NCBI GenBank assembly: GCA_028817435.1
Contig: JAPPPQ010000005.1
Location: 177,694-241,693 of the forward strand
Direction: 5' to 3'
Origin: Deltaproteobacteria bacterium
Lineage (GTDB): Bacteria; Myxococcota_A; UBA9160; UBA6930
DNA length: 64,000 nucleotides
The notes below the pieces were generated by a model. The model was not told the DNA's origin, ran no database searches, and saw only the letters and a list, made by a program, of their open reading frames with translations. Both the position numbers and the translations under genes were made by a program. Below are positions 35,819 to 44,596 of the stretch, piece by piece (positions within the stretch are counted from its first letter, which is position 1; every line of letters starts with the position of its first letter).

Positions 35819-36727
35819 ATGGCGAGCGTGTTTGTGGTGGGCGGCAATTGGTTCACCGGCGGCGCGGAAATGGCCCGGCGCGTGGGGCAGTTGGCCGCCA
35901 CCCTGACCAGCGGCGAGCTGGTGGATGTGCCGCTGGACGAGGCGGATCTGGCGCGCCGCCCACCGCACCCCGCCTTCGCCCGGGCCGTGCCGGCTACCGC
36001 GCTGACGCCTGCGCCCGAGGATGTGCTGATTGTGAACCCGGCATTTTCCGGCCTGCACTGCGCCGCGCGCTTCTCCGGGCGCAAGATCATGTTCGTGCAA
36101 TCATTTTCCATTCCGGAGTTTGTGGACGCCCCATTCGATCTCCACATCAGCAACTCGAAGGCTGTGCAACGCTGGCTGCGCACGATCTGGGGCATCCGCT
36201 CTCAGATCATCGAGCCCTTCGTCTCGGCCCCCGTCCCGGATGAGCAACCGCGCGAATCTGCGCCCGGTCTGCTGGTCTATCTGAAAGCGGACCGGAACGG
36301 CGAGTCGCAGCTCTGGAACGGCTTCTACGAACCTGCTCTGCGCGAGCGGGGACTCAGCTATTCGGCCCTTTGCGGCACCGAACTACCGCAGGAGGAATTC
36401 TTCGCGACGCTGCGCCGTCACCGGGGCGTGCTGTTTCTGCAGGTCACCGAAGGCTACGGCCTGGTTCCGGTAGAAACCGCAATTCTCGGCGTCACGCCCT
36501 TCGGCTTCGACGGAATCGGCGGCCGCGAATTTGCGCGCCGTCTGCCGCGCCGCACTCTGCACCCCTGGCCGCAGCACAATGCAGTGCTGCGCGACCTCGA
36601 GGCATTCCGCGCCGACCCCGCCGCCTTCCAAATTCCGCAAAACATCCGCGAGAAGCTGCGCGCGCATTACAGCCGCGAGCGCTTTGACCGGCAGTGGCTG
36701 CGCGCGCTGCGCCGCGTGCTGCGCTGA
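35819..36727 (+). CDS. Glycosyltransferase-like protein (GT-B type)
   Basis: A 302-residue protein, only moderately recognisable. The C-terminal half has FLQVTEGYGLVPVETAILG, close to the donor-site EGFGLPPLEA motif of GT4-type glycosyltransferases. The N-terminus VFVVGGNWFTGGAEMARRV resembles the glycine-rich acceptor-domain loop, and FDLHISNSKAVQRWLR is also GT-B-like. It is short for a GT-B enzyme (usually 350-400), so it may be a trimmed or divergent member. AGGGAGGG lies upstream of the ATG. It is followed seven bases later by sulfotransferase E. Confidence 0.55.
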   Translation: MASVFVVGGNWFTGGAEMARRVGQLAATLTSGELVDVPLDEADLARRPPHPAFARAVPATALTPAPEDVLIVNPAFSGLHCAARFSGRKIMFVQSFSIPEFVDAPFDLHISNSKAVQRWLRTIWGIRSQIIEPFVSAPVPDEQPRESAPGLLVYLKADRNGESQLWNGFYEPALRERGLSYSALCGTELPQEEFFATLRRHRGVLFLQVTEGYGLVPVETAILGVTPFGFDGIGGREFARRLPRRTLHPWPQHNAVLRDLEAFRADPAAFQIPQNIREKLRAHYSRERFDRQWLRALRRVLR

Positions 36728-36734
36728 GCGGCCG

Positions 36735-37547
36735 GTGCGGATTCACGACATCATCACCGGGCTGCCGCGCAGCGGCACCACGCTGGTGACGCGGATTGTG
36801 GCCGCCGCCCGCCCCGATGCGATGCTGCTGGGCGAGCCGGTGTATCTGCTGGAATTGCGCGCAAGCCGCGCATTCGAGCGCGGTGAATTCGCCGCTGCGC
36901 TTTACGGCTATTGCGAAGAACGGCTCGCAGAGGCGGAACGCCAGGGCAGCTATCTGGACCGCCGCCTGCAGAACCTCGGCATTCCCGACAACTACCACGG
37001 CGCTTCGGCTGCAACGGTTGACTTCCGGACCGTGCCGATGCCGCCCGGCGGATGCAGCAGCGTCATCTGCAAGCACAACGCTCTGTTCATCCCGCTGGTG
37101 CGGGAAATCTCCGCGCACCCCGGGCTGCGGCTGCTGCGCGTGGTGCGCCACCCGGCCGGCGCACTGCCCTCCTGGGGGCGCTGGCAGATTCCCGTGCGCG
37201 AAGGCCGCAGCCCCGATGCCGAGAGCTGGTCGCCCGAGCTGGTCCAGCGCCTCGATGCGACGGCGGACTGCACCGAGCGCCAGGCGATTCTCTACGGCTT
37301 TCTGCTGCGCGAAATCGCCGCGCCCGGTGCGACTTGGGAAAGCGGCCTGCTGCGCTACGAAGATCTGGTGCAGGGCGCGCCGCTGCCGCCGCCCCACGCG
37401 CACTGCCCCACTCTCCCCTTCCTCAAACCCTCCGCCGGCAACACGCCGCAACTCTCCCCGCAGCAGACCGCCGGCTTCCTCCAGACCCTGCAACGGCTCG
37501 ATCCCACGGCGGCGGCACTGTTGGAAGAGATATTCAAGCCACGGTAA
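36735..37547 (+). CDS. Sulfotransferase family protein E
   Basis: A 270-residue protein. The phosphosulfate loop TGLPRSGTTLVTRIV is near residue 8 and LRLLRVVRHPAGALPSW gives the 3'-phosphate arginine. Otherwise it is unlike A-D. The start is GTG at 36735, which places the loop at the correct distance, and no ATG is closer. It forms a two-gene unit with the glycosyltransferase-like gene. Confidence 0.8.
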   Translation: MRIHDIITGLPRSGTTLVTRIVAAARPDAMLLGEPVYLLELRASRAFERGEFAAALYGYCEERLAEAERQGSYLDRRLQNLGIPDNYHGASAATVDFRTVPMPPGGCSSVICKHNALFIPLVREISAHPGLRLLRVVRHPAGALPSWGRWQIPVREGRSPDAESWSPELVQRLDATADCTERQAILYGFLLREIAAPGATWESGLLRYEDLVQGAPLPPPHAHCPTLPFLKPSAGNTPQLSPQQTAGFLQTLQRLDPTAAALLEEIFKPR

Positions 37548-37586
37548 AGCGCGAAAACCTTCGAGGGCAAAGGCCCGCCGGAGCGT

Positions 37587-38450
37587 TCAGGCGGCGGGGC
37601 GTTCGCCCGCCACGGTAGTGCGGTGCATGAGGCGGCGGTGGCCGTCGTAGCCGCCATCGGCAAAGTGCATGGCGCAGCGGTTGTCCCAGACCGTCAGCAT
37701 ATTCGGTTGCCAGCGGTGCCGATAGACGAATTCATCCCGCACCATGTGCTCCCACAAAAAGCCCAGCAGCGCCTGCGATTCGGAATCCGCCATGCCCTCA
37801 ATGCCGCGGGTATAGACCGGGTTCACAAACAGCGCGCGGCGGCCGCTCTCGGGATGGCGGCGCACCAGCGGATGAGTCTGCGTGCGCTCGGCTTCGGGCG
37901 AAACGACGATCTTCATGCTGCGCTCGTGGTGGTCGCGGGCCAGCACGCCGCGCGGGCCGTAGGCCAGCGAGGCGCTGTGCACGGCGCGCAGGCCCGAGAG
38001 CAACTCCCGCATGGTCTCCGACAGGGCCTCCCAGGCGCGGTAGCCATCGGCGTAGAGCGTATCGCCGCCCGCGGGCGGGACGATTTTGGCGTGCAGCAGC
38101 GTGGCGCTGGGCGGCTTTTCCTGAAAGCTCCAGTCCGAGTGCCAGGCCGCGCCGAAGTTCACCGCCCGCTCGCCGGGCTCGCGCCGCACCTCAATGATGT
38201 GCGGGTGGTCCGGCAACGCCTCGATGAAGGGATCCTCGCCAAAAGGACCGAGCTGCAGGGTGAAGGCCTCGAGCGCCTCCAGGCTCAGCGGCTGATCCGG
38301 AAACCACAACACCGAATGGGCAGCCCACGCGCGCCGCACTTCGGCCAGCACCGCTTCCGGCAGCGCCGAGGCCAGGGAAAGTTGCGTGACCTCTGCGCCG
38401 AAGCCGCAGGCCCTGGGCTGCACGCGAATCGCCTGGTAATCCCGCGCCAT
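37587..38450 (-). CDS. TauD/TfdA-family Fe(II)/2-oxoglutarate dioxygenase
   Basis: A 287-residue dioxygenase. The iron triad is H104 and D106 (WHSDWSF) plus H262. The 2-oxoglutarate arginine is in HRRLMHRTTV (R273/R277), spaced as in TauD. TauD-type enzymes oxidise the carbon next to a sulfonate or sulfate ester and release sulfite or sulfate. Other members act on 2,4-D or carnitine precursors, so the substrate is open. It starts nine bases after the last nos-cluster gene, so it is probably transcribed with it. It also adjoins the sulfotransferase island. Confidence 0.87.
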   Translation of the reverse strand: MARDYQAIRVQPRACGFGAEVTQLSLASALPEAVLAEVRRAWAAHSVLWFPDQPLSLEALEAFTLQLGPFGEDPFIEALPDHPHIIEVRREPGERAVNFGAAWHSDWSFQEKPPSATLLHAKIVPPAGGDTLYADGYRAWEALSETMRELLSGLRAVHSASLAYGPRGVLARDHHERSMKIVVSPEAERTQTHPLVRRHPESGRRALFVNPVYTRGIEGMADSESQALLGFLWEHMVRDEFVYRHRWQPNMLTVWDNRCAMHFADGGYDGHRRLMHRTTVAGERPAA

Positions 38451-38459
38451 GTCCGCAGC

Positions 38460-39113
38460 CTAGCGCGAGCCAACGGGCGCGGCGGCCCCGCGCCCGGCCG
38501 CCGGGTTTTCGCGCCAATTGGCGGTGAAGTTCCACACCACGGCGGACAACAGGCCGATGGCAAAGAGCCCGATCCACATGGAGCCGCCCGCGGGCAAACT
38601 GGTAATGGTGAAGTTGGCCACCTGTTGCGTGCCGAAGATGGCCGGCGTGAATGGCTCCACCTCAAATGGCGCGCTGGGATCCAGATTGTGGCCGAAGACA
38701 TAGAGCCGGTAGGCAAAGCGCGCCATGGAGAAAGCCGAAAAGTAGAGAAACAGCACCAGCACATCGCACAGCGAGCGGAGATCGCCGATGGCGGCCACCC
38801 GCAGCAGCAGCAAAATCAGCACGCCCACGGCGAAGGGAATCCAGTCGAGATCGGAGAGCGTCGCGCGGTTGATGGCCTGCATGCCAATGTAGTGGTTGAG
38901 GGTGTTCACCTCGGCGACATCGCCCGTTACGGTGTGCGCGTAAATGTGGAGATGCAGGCCCTCCGGATACTGGGGCGCCTGCATGGAAAGGGTCCAGAGC
39001 GGCGCGCTGAACACCAGCGCCAGGGGAATTGCCAGCACGGCGAGCAGAATGCGGCTGCGAAACTGCAGCGGCTGCGCCAGGCAGTGGTAAAAGCGTTGGA
39101 ACTTTTCGCGCAT
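38460..39113 (-). CDS. Nos-cluster membrane protein of unknown function
   Basis: A 217-residue integral membrane protein with about four helices (about 22-40, 92-110, 115-135, 175-195). A conserved-looking periplasmic segment, PEGLHLHIYAHTVTGDV and then NTLNHYIGMQAI, follows the first helix. It is 14 bases after nosY in the operon. Clade II nos clusters usually carry a small membrane protein (NosB) of uncertain role. This may be a functional counterpart, but I cannot confirm homology from sequence alone. The histidines in the loop could bind copper. Confidence 0.6.
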   Translation of the reverse strand: MREKFQRFYHCLAQPLQFRSRILLAVLAIPLALVFSAPLWTLSMQAPQYPEGLHLHIYAHTVTGDVAEVNTLNHYIGMQAINRATLSDLDWIPFAVGVLILLLLRVAAIGDLRSLCDVLVLFLYFSAFSMARFAYRLYVFGHNLDPSAPFEVEPFTPAIFGTQQVANFTITSLPAGGSMWIGLFAIGLLSAVVWNFTANWRENPAAGRGAAAPVGSR

Positions 39114-39127
39114 GATTCCGCGCACAG

Positions 39128-39988
39128 CTATACCAAATCTCCCCGGCGAAAGCGATGCAATGCGAGGGCGAAGGCCAGTGCGCCGAACAGAACCGGCCAG
39201 GCGAGGCCCAGCGCCAGCGACATTCCCGGCCCGAGCCGGTTCGCCACCCAGAACCCCACCGGGCCGAGCACGGCGAGCTCCGGCTCCAGCGCCGAGAGCA
39301 GCGCAATGCGCACGGCCTCTACGGGGTTGGCCAGCGCCAGCGCGAACACGGCGCGCGGCTCCATGCGCCAGCTCAGCAACAAGCCAATCACGCCGAAATC
39401 GAGCAGCGCCACGCCGAGGGCCCAGGCGGCAATTACATAGATCATGGCGCGCGCCGGGCTTTGCACATGCACCGAAATGGCAATGCCAAGGGCGCTGGCC
39501 GCCCACAACAGCGCAGTGCAGAGCGCCGCGCTGCGGGCAATCAGCGACCACGCCGCGGGCTGGCCGCCCGCCCATGCGCCCAGCGCGCCGATGCAAAACA
39601 ACATGGCGACCAGCGGCAGCGCCAAGGCGAGGCTGCGGCTGGCGGTAATGGCAGCGAGGTAGCGGCCGGGGCGCAGCGGCTGACTCAGCAGCCATTCCAG
39701 AGCACCCTCTGCGCGGGCGCGGTTAATTACCTGCCCGGTGAAGGCGAGGCCGAAGAGCGGCAGCAGCAACACCAGCGCGTGAGTCATGGAAAAGAGCACG
39801 CGGTTCATGCCGGTGAAGCCGAGAACATTCGATTCTCGCAACCCCACCAGCAGAAATGCCGCGGCGAGGGCGGCGTAGAAGCCGAGGCAAATGACCAGCC
39901 AGCGGGAGCGCAGCACCTCGGCCAGATCCAGCCGCGCCACGGCCAGAAAGTCGCGCCAGTCGCGCCAGTGGGCCAACCATGCCGTCAC
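39128..39988 (-). CDS. nosY: NosY-type ABC-2 permease
   Basis: A 286-residue membrane protein with six helices of the ABC-2 family. It contains the cytoplasmic INRARAEGALEWLLSQPLRPG segment and a leading amphipathic helix DFLAVARLDLAEVLRSRW. NosY with NosF powers NosD in building the Cu-S cluster of nitrous oxide reductase. Its start overlaps nosL by four bases. Confidence 0.85.
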   Translation of the reverse strand: MTAWLAHWRDWRDFLAVARLDLAEVLRSRWLVICLGFYAALAAAFLLVGLRESNVLGFTGMNRVLFSMTHALVLLLPLFGLAFTGQVINRARAEGALEWLLSQPLRPGRYLAAITASRSLALALPLVAMLFCIGALGAWAGGQPAAWSLIARSAALCTALLWAASALGIAISVHVQSPARAMIYVIAAWALGVALLDFGVIGLLLSWRMEPRAVFALALANPVEAVRIALLSALEPELAVLGPVGFWVANRLGPGMSLALGLAWPVLFGALAFALALHRFRRGDLV

Positions 39989-40419
39989 GGCGCGCGCTTC
40001 CGGTCAAAGTGCGCGGCGCGGCGCTGGGCTTCTTCCAGCGAAATTGCGCCGGACGCTTCGCCCGCGGCCACAGCGCCGAGCCGGTAGCCCATGGGCGAGT
40101 GCGGAGTCTTCACAAAGGCGGCTTCCGCGCCTGGAAGCCAGCGCGGCTCCCGGTGATGGTGCAGCCAAATCTGCGCGGCGCGGGCCTCGTCCCCGGCCTG
40201 AAGAGCGGCCAGCGCGGCCAGCAGACAGCCCGGATCGTCGAAGTGCCGGACGCCCTCCGCGCTGTGAAGCTGGGCGGCGAAGCCCGGATCGCTCACCAGC
40301 ATGCCGCACTGGCTGCAGCGGGTGCGATCCCATGCCACGGGGGCCGGGCCGCTGCGCTCGCAGGCGGCAAAGAGCAGCACTGCGGCGAACGCGGCAAGTG
40401 CGGCGGCGAGCTTAGGCAT
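39985..40419 (-). CDS. nosL: NosL copper-binding lipoprotein
   Basis: A 144-residue lipoprotein with lipobox FAAC (Cys20). The Cu(I) site is the motif C35-S-Q-C38-G-M40, matching the CxxCGM of NosL. GVRHFDDPGCLLA and SPMGYRLGAV are further family features. It delivers copper to NosZ in the periplasm. The start lies eight bases inside the nosF stop. Confidence 0.88.
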   Translation of the reverse strand: MPKLAAALAAFAAVLLFAACERSGPAPVAWDRTRCSQCGMLVSDPGFAAQLHSAEGVRHFDDPGCLLAALAALQAGDEARAAQIWLHHHREPRWLPGAEAAFVKTPHSPMGYRLGAVAAGEASGAISLEEAQRRAAHFDRKRAP

Positions 40420-41293
40420 GGCCGTCCGCCGGGAGTGAGAGCTCTTCCAGCGGCCGCACTTCCAGATCGAGCAGCGCCGGGCCGAGTTCGCTGGCAATTG
40501 CCCGCACCAGCTTCTGCTTCTCCGGCGCGGAGGCGCGGCGCGACCACCAGCCCGCCGCGCCGGGGCGAAAACCGCGCTCCTGCAGCCAGCGCTGCGCCGC
40601 ATCGCCTTCCACCTGCAGCTCCACCACATGGGCGCTGCGCGCTTCGAGAAAACCGCCTGCGCCGCCATCGTAAATCAGCCGCCCTTCCTGCAGCACCAGC
40701 ACATGGTCGACGAGGGCGCGCACTTCTTCCAGGCGATGAGAGCAGAGCACCACCGTGGCCGCATCCGCCACTTCTTCAAAAGCGCGGAAGAAGCGCTGCC
40801 GCGCGGCGGGATCCAGGCTGCCGGTGGGCTCGTCCAGAATGAACAGCGAAACCGGCGCGGCCAAGGTCGCGGCGAGCAGCAACTTCTGCCGCGTGCCCCC
40901 GGAGAGATCTTGCAGCGGTTGCTGCGCGACTTCTTCCATATTGAGCCCGAGTCCGGCGGCGTGCGCCGCCACATCCTCAGGCGCAATGCCGCGCAGCTCG
41001 GCCAGCGCGCGCACCAGCTCGCGCACCGGCGCGGCCAGGCGCGGCGCCTGTTGCGGCAGATAGGCGACGCGCCGGGCGAGTTCCGGCGCGCGCTGGCGCG
41101 GCGCCATTCCGTCCAGGCGCACGCGGCCCTCGTGGGCCAGCAACCCCGCCAGCACCCGGTTCAGGGTGGACTTGCCCGAGCCATTCGGTCCGACCAGCGC
41201 GGTGCGGCGGCCCGGCGGCAGCCGGAAGCTGACATCGTCGAGCGCCTTGACGCCGCCGAAGCGGCGCGCGAGTCCCTCCACCTCAACCTGCAT
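40412..41293 (-). CDS. nosF: NosF ABC ATPase
   Basis: A 293-residue ATPase: Walker A GPNGSGKS, signature LSGGTRQKL, Walker B LFILDEPTGSLDP. LSGGTRQK is typical of NosF-type subunits. I start at the ATG ending at 41293, just after the family beginning; the frame upstream is inside nosD. It overlaps nosD by 11 bases. It forms the NosDFY complex with the neighbours. Confidence 0.88.
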   Translation of the reverse strand: MQVEVEGLARRFGGVKALDDVSFRLPPGRRTALVGPNGSGKSTLNRVLAGLLAHEGRVRLDGMAPRQRAPELARRVAYLPQQAPRLAAPVRELVRALAELRGIAPEDVAAHAAGLGLNMEEVAQQPLQDLSGGTRQKLLLAATLAAPVSLFILDEPTGSLDPAARQRFFRAFEEVADAATVVLCSHRLEEVRALVDHVLVLQEGRLIYDGGAGGFLEARSAHVVELQVEGDAAQRWLQERGFRPGAAGWWSRRASAPEKQKLVRAIASELGPALLDLEVRPLEELSLPADGHA

Positions 41294-42614
41294 CGGGAGT
41301 TCCCGGAACGGGGGGCGGGGCAAGGCGCATGGCCGGCGCCGGATCTTCGAGAAGCGTGGAGGGCTGAAAAATCGGCGCCACCCGGCCAATCCACTCGGCC
41401 AGGGCCAGGGCCGGCGTGCCGCGGAAGAAGCGCAGCGCGGGCGCGCGGGCAGCGAGATCGGCCTCCAGAGTGCGCAGCACATAGGGCACATCGCCAATTC
41501 CGTCGCCGTCAAAATCGTAACCGGCGTAATCATCAAAATCGTTGCCGCGCCACTCGGCATCGCGGGCCGTGCCGCGGCCTTCCACGCTCACCGATAGATG
41601 CAGATCGGAAAAGCGGTTGCCGAAAAAGCGGTTGCCCGCAGAGGGGCCGTGAAACACCACGCCGCTCTCGCCAAAGCGCAGCAGATTGCGCGCAATGCGG
41701 TTGGGCCGCGCCGGATCGAAGGGGCTGTTGTCGAGATAAATGCCGACGGTGTTGTCCAGCAGCCAATTTTCCACAATGGCAAGGCCGCCGGATTCTTTTG
41801 CGCCAATGCCAACCCCCGCGGCGCCATGGCTGCGGGCAATCAGGTTGCCGCGAATCTGCAGGCCGCGGCTATACATGGAGAAAATGCCCACCACATTGTC
41901 CACATAGCGGTTGGCTTCCACGCGGTTGCCGTGGCTATACATGAAGTGCGTGCCATAGCGGCCGCGGCGCACCTGGTTGCCCGCAAAGACATTGCCGGGC
42001 GAATACCACACCACCAGATCGCGGGAATCTTCCAGGCGATTGTTCTCCACGCGCGCGCCGCGCACCTCCCAGAGCCGGATGCCGTCGCCGCGCAGGCCCA
42101 GCACTTTTTGCGGATTGCCGCGCACGCTGTTGCCGAGAAGCTGCAGGCCGCGGCACTGCTCTGCCAAAATTCCAAACAGCGCGCCGCGAATGCGGAGATT
42201 TTCGACGCGCACATCGTCGCCGCGAATGCGCAGCGCGGCGTCGAGCCGATCAAAGCGCGCGCCGCTGCCATCCACGCTGAACCCCGAGAGGCGCACCCCA
42301 TCGGCGTTCACCTCGATGGTGCTGCCCGCGCCGGCAGAGCGCACCACCGCCGCCGCGCCGCCCCGCAGCGAAAGGGCCGCGGCAATGTGCAGCGGCCCTT
42401 CGTGAACGCCATCCGCCAGGCAGAAGGCGCTCCCCGGCTCCGCCGCGGCGACCAGTTGCCGCAGTGCATCGCCGGCAGGCACGGCGAGGCACTGCGGCGC
42501 GGCCGATTCCGGTGCGGCCGAGTCCGGTGCGGCCGACCCGGCGCGCAGGGGCGGGGCGGCCGCGGCCAGCAGGGCCATGCCCAGCGCCCCGGCGCGCGCC
42601 CACCCCCTTCGCAT
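41283..42614 (-). CDS. nosD: NosD periplasmic copper-processing protein
   Basis: A 443-residue periplasmic protein. The signal peptide covers about 1-26 (cleavage after LRAG). A long right-handed beta-helix of CASH repeats (GILAEQCRGLQLLGNSVRG, NRVEANRYVDNVVGIFSMY) is typical of NosD. GGYDFDGDGIGDVPY-like text near residue 375 resembles a calcium or docking loop. It works with NosF and NosY in maturing the NosZ copper site. Confidence 0.88.
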   Translation of the reverse strand: MRRGWARAGALGMALLAAAAPPLRAGSAAPDSAAPESAAPQCLAVPAGDALRQLVAAAEPGSAFCLADGVHEGPLHIAAALSLRGGAAAVVRSAGAGSTIEVNADGVRLSGFSVDGSGARFDRLDAALRIRGDDVRVENLRIRGALFGILAEQCRGLQLLGNSVRGNPQKVLGLRGDGIRLWEVRGARVENNRLEDSRDLVVWYSPGNVFAGNQVRRGRYGTHFMYSHGNRVEANRYVDNVVGIFSMYSRGLQIRGNLIARSHGAAGVGIGAKESGGLAIVENWLLDNTVGIYLDNSPFDPARPNRIARNLLRFGESGVVFHGPSAGNRFFGNRFSDLHLSVSVEGRGTARDAEWRGNDFDDYAGYDFDGDGIGDVPYVLRTLEADLAARAPALRFFRGTPALALAEWIGRVAPIFQPSTLLEDPAPAMRLAPPPVPGTPDAG

Positions 42615-42634
42615 GGCTTCACTTCCCCCGCTGC

Positions 42635-44566
42635 TCAGCGCGGTTCGACCAGGAGGTAACCCGCCATTTCCAGGTGCAGCGCCGAGCAGAACTCCGTGCA
42701 GTAGAGCGGATACACGCCCGGCTTGCCGGCGATGAAGTGCAGATCTGCGTGCTCTCCCGGCTCAATGCTCACATTGATGTTCTTCGAGCCAATCGCAAAG
42801 CCGTGGGTGGCGTCCTTCGCCTGCTCCACATTGGTGAGGTGCAGATGCACATGCTCGCCCTCTTTCACCCGCACGATGTCCGGCGTGAAGTGGCTGCGCA
42901 CCGCCGTCATATAGACATGCACGCCATCGGCCCGCCGCTCAATGCGCTCCTGGCCGGCCTGCACCGCGTTCTTCGCCACCTTGTGAGTCAGCGGATCAAT
43001 GCCAATGGGGGTGTAGACCTCGATGGACTTGAGCTTGTCCGCCTTGATCATCTGGGCGTAGTGCGGCTCGCCGATGGGAATCGGCATATCGTAGAGAAGC
43101 TGCATGGCCTCGCCCGAGGTGTCAATCAATTGGAAGTTCTGCGGCAGCAGCGGCCCCACATTGTTGAAGCGGTCAATGGCCCACTTGTTCATGGCGACCA
43201 CATAGCCGCCATCCGGGCTCACCGTATCTCCCTCGGCGGCAACCAGGTGCCCCACATTGTAGTGCACCGGAATTTTCTCAATTACCTGCAGGTCGGAGAG
43301 GCGCCACTTCGCCACCTTCGATTCGAGAAACACCGAGGTGTAGGCGAAGCCCTTGTTGTCATACTGGGTGTGCAGCGGCCCCAACCCAATCTCCGCCTGA
43401 CCGCGAATCGAATCCTCGAAAGAAAGGATGGGCACGCCGTAGGGGTCCTTGCCGACAAACTTCCCGGCGTCAATCAGCGCCTTCACCTTGGCCCAGCTGT
43501 AAACCGTGGCATGAGTGTCGAGCTTGCCCGAAACCACCATTTCCTTTCCATCGGGGGTGACATCCACGCCGTGGGGGCTCTTCGGCTCGGGCACGAAATA
43601 GAGCAACCCCTCGTCAATGGCCGTCTGCAAGCGGATCACCCGCATGCCGGCAATGCGCTCGGTCTTGCCCGCCGCCACCACCTTCTCTGCGCTGCGCCAG
43701 TTGATGATGTGCATATAGTCCATGTCGTTCTGCGACGCGCCGGATTCCATGGGCGGATTGCCCTCCAAGGTGCCGCCCCAGGCCCGTTCGGTGTTGAAGG
43801 AGTTGATGAACACCCAGCCGTCGCTGGCGAGCTTGCCGGCATCGGTCAAATCCTGCATATAGGGCGGCAGCTCCATGGCCCAGGATTGCGCTTCCACAAT
43901 GCGCCCCTTTTCCCGGTCGAACTTCCAGAAAATCACCGCGCCCCGGTATTTCTCGTTGAACTGCTCAATGGGCGCGTAGCCGCCGCCCAAAGGCGCCGGA
44001 TACTGCGAGGGCTCGACCACATACTCGGTGTTCGGCGTGACGAAAGTTGCGCCGTGATCGGATTCAATCAACCGGCTCGTCACGATTTGCTGCGTGACAA
44101 AGTCTTTCAGGCTGATCACCGCCACCCGCGCATTGGCCTTGTCGTTGATGAACAGGTATTCGCCGTCGTAGTCGCCCTTGGTTTCGCTGAGCGCGGGATG
44201 GTGGGTGTCCGCCCAGCGCAGTTCCGTGTCGCCGCGGTCTCCGGAGGACAGCAGCGCATTGGTCTGGTCGCCGTAGCCGTAGCCCTGCCAGGGTTCCGGC
44301 GTGAAGACGCCGATGACCTTCAGGATGCGCATGCTCGGCACCCCGATGACCATGACCTGCCCCGAGTGGCCGCCCGAGGCGAAGAGCAGATAGTCGTCGC
44401 GCCCTCCCGTCGGCGTGTAGGTCTTGAGCGCCGCGCTCACATCGGCCTCGCTGAGGCCGCGGGCGTTCATGAGGTTCAGCAGCCCCCCGTTCGAGCCATC
44501 CTGCCCGCAGCCGGACGCCGCCAACAGGATTCCCGCCACCGCAATTGCCAGGATTCGCGCCTTCAT
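42635..44566 (-). CDS. nosZ: Nitrous-oxide reductase, lipoprotein (clade II type)
   Basis: A 643-residue periplasmic enzyme reducing N2O to N2. The leader ends in lipobox AASGC (Cys20) and is Sec-like, with no twin arginine, which marks the atypical clade II enzymes. CuZ histidines are present: H122/H123 (DTHHP), SDHGATF, SPHGVDVTPDG, DTHATVYSW, PLHTQYD and VHYNVGH, seven in all. The C-terminal cupredoxin domain holds the CuA motif YPLYCTEFCSALHLEM. GGAGGAGG precedes the ATG. No nosR is seen, consistent with clade II. Electrons presumably come through the upstream cytochrome c. Confidence 0.95.
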   Translation of the reverse strand: MKARILAIAVAGILLAASGCGQDGSNGGLLNLMNARGLSEADVSAALKTYTPTGGRDDYLLFASGGHSGQVMVIGVPSMRILKVIGVFTPEPWQGYGYGDQTNALLSSGDRGDTELRWADTHHPALSETKGDYDGEYLFINDKANARVAVISLKDFVTQQIVTSRLIESDHGATFVTPNTEYVVEPSQYPAPLGGGYAPIEQFNEKYRGAVIFWKFDREKGRIVEAQSWAMELPPYMQDLTDAGKLASDGWVFINSFNTERAWGGTLEGNPPMESGASQNDMDYMHIINWRSAEKVVAAGKTERIAGMRVIRLQTAIDEGLLYFVPEPKSPHGVDVTPDGKEMVVSGKLDTHATVYSWAKVKALIDAGKFVGKDPYGVPILSFEDSIRGQAEIGLGPLHTQYDNKGFAYTSVFLESKVAKWRLSDLQVIEKIPVHYNVGHLVAAEGDTVSPDGGYVVAMNKWAIDRFNNVGPLLPQNFQLIDTSGEAMQLLYDMPIPIGEPHYAQMIKADKLKSIEVYTPIGIDPLTHKVAKNAVQAGQERIERRADGVHVYMTAVRSHFTPDIVRVKEGEHVHLHLTNVEQAKDATHGFAIGSKNINVSIEPGEHADLHFIAGKPGVYPLYCTEFCSALHLEMAGYLLVEPR

Positions 44567-44596
44567 TGTCTCCTCCTCCGCCCGGTGCCGGGCGTT

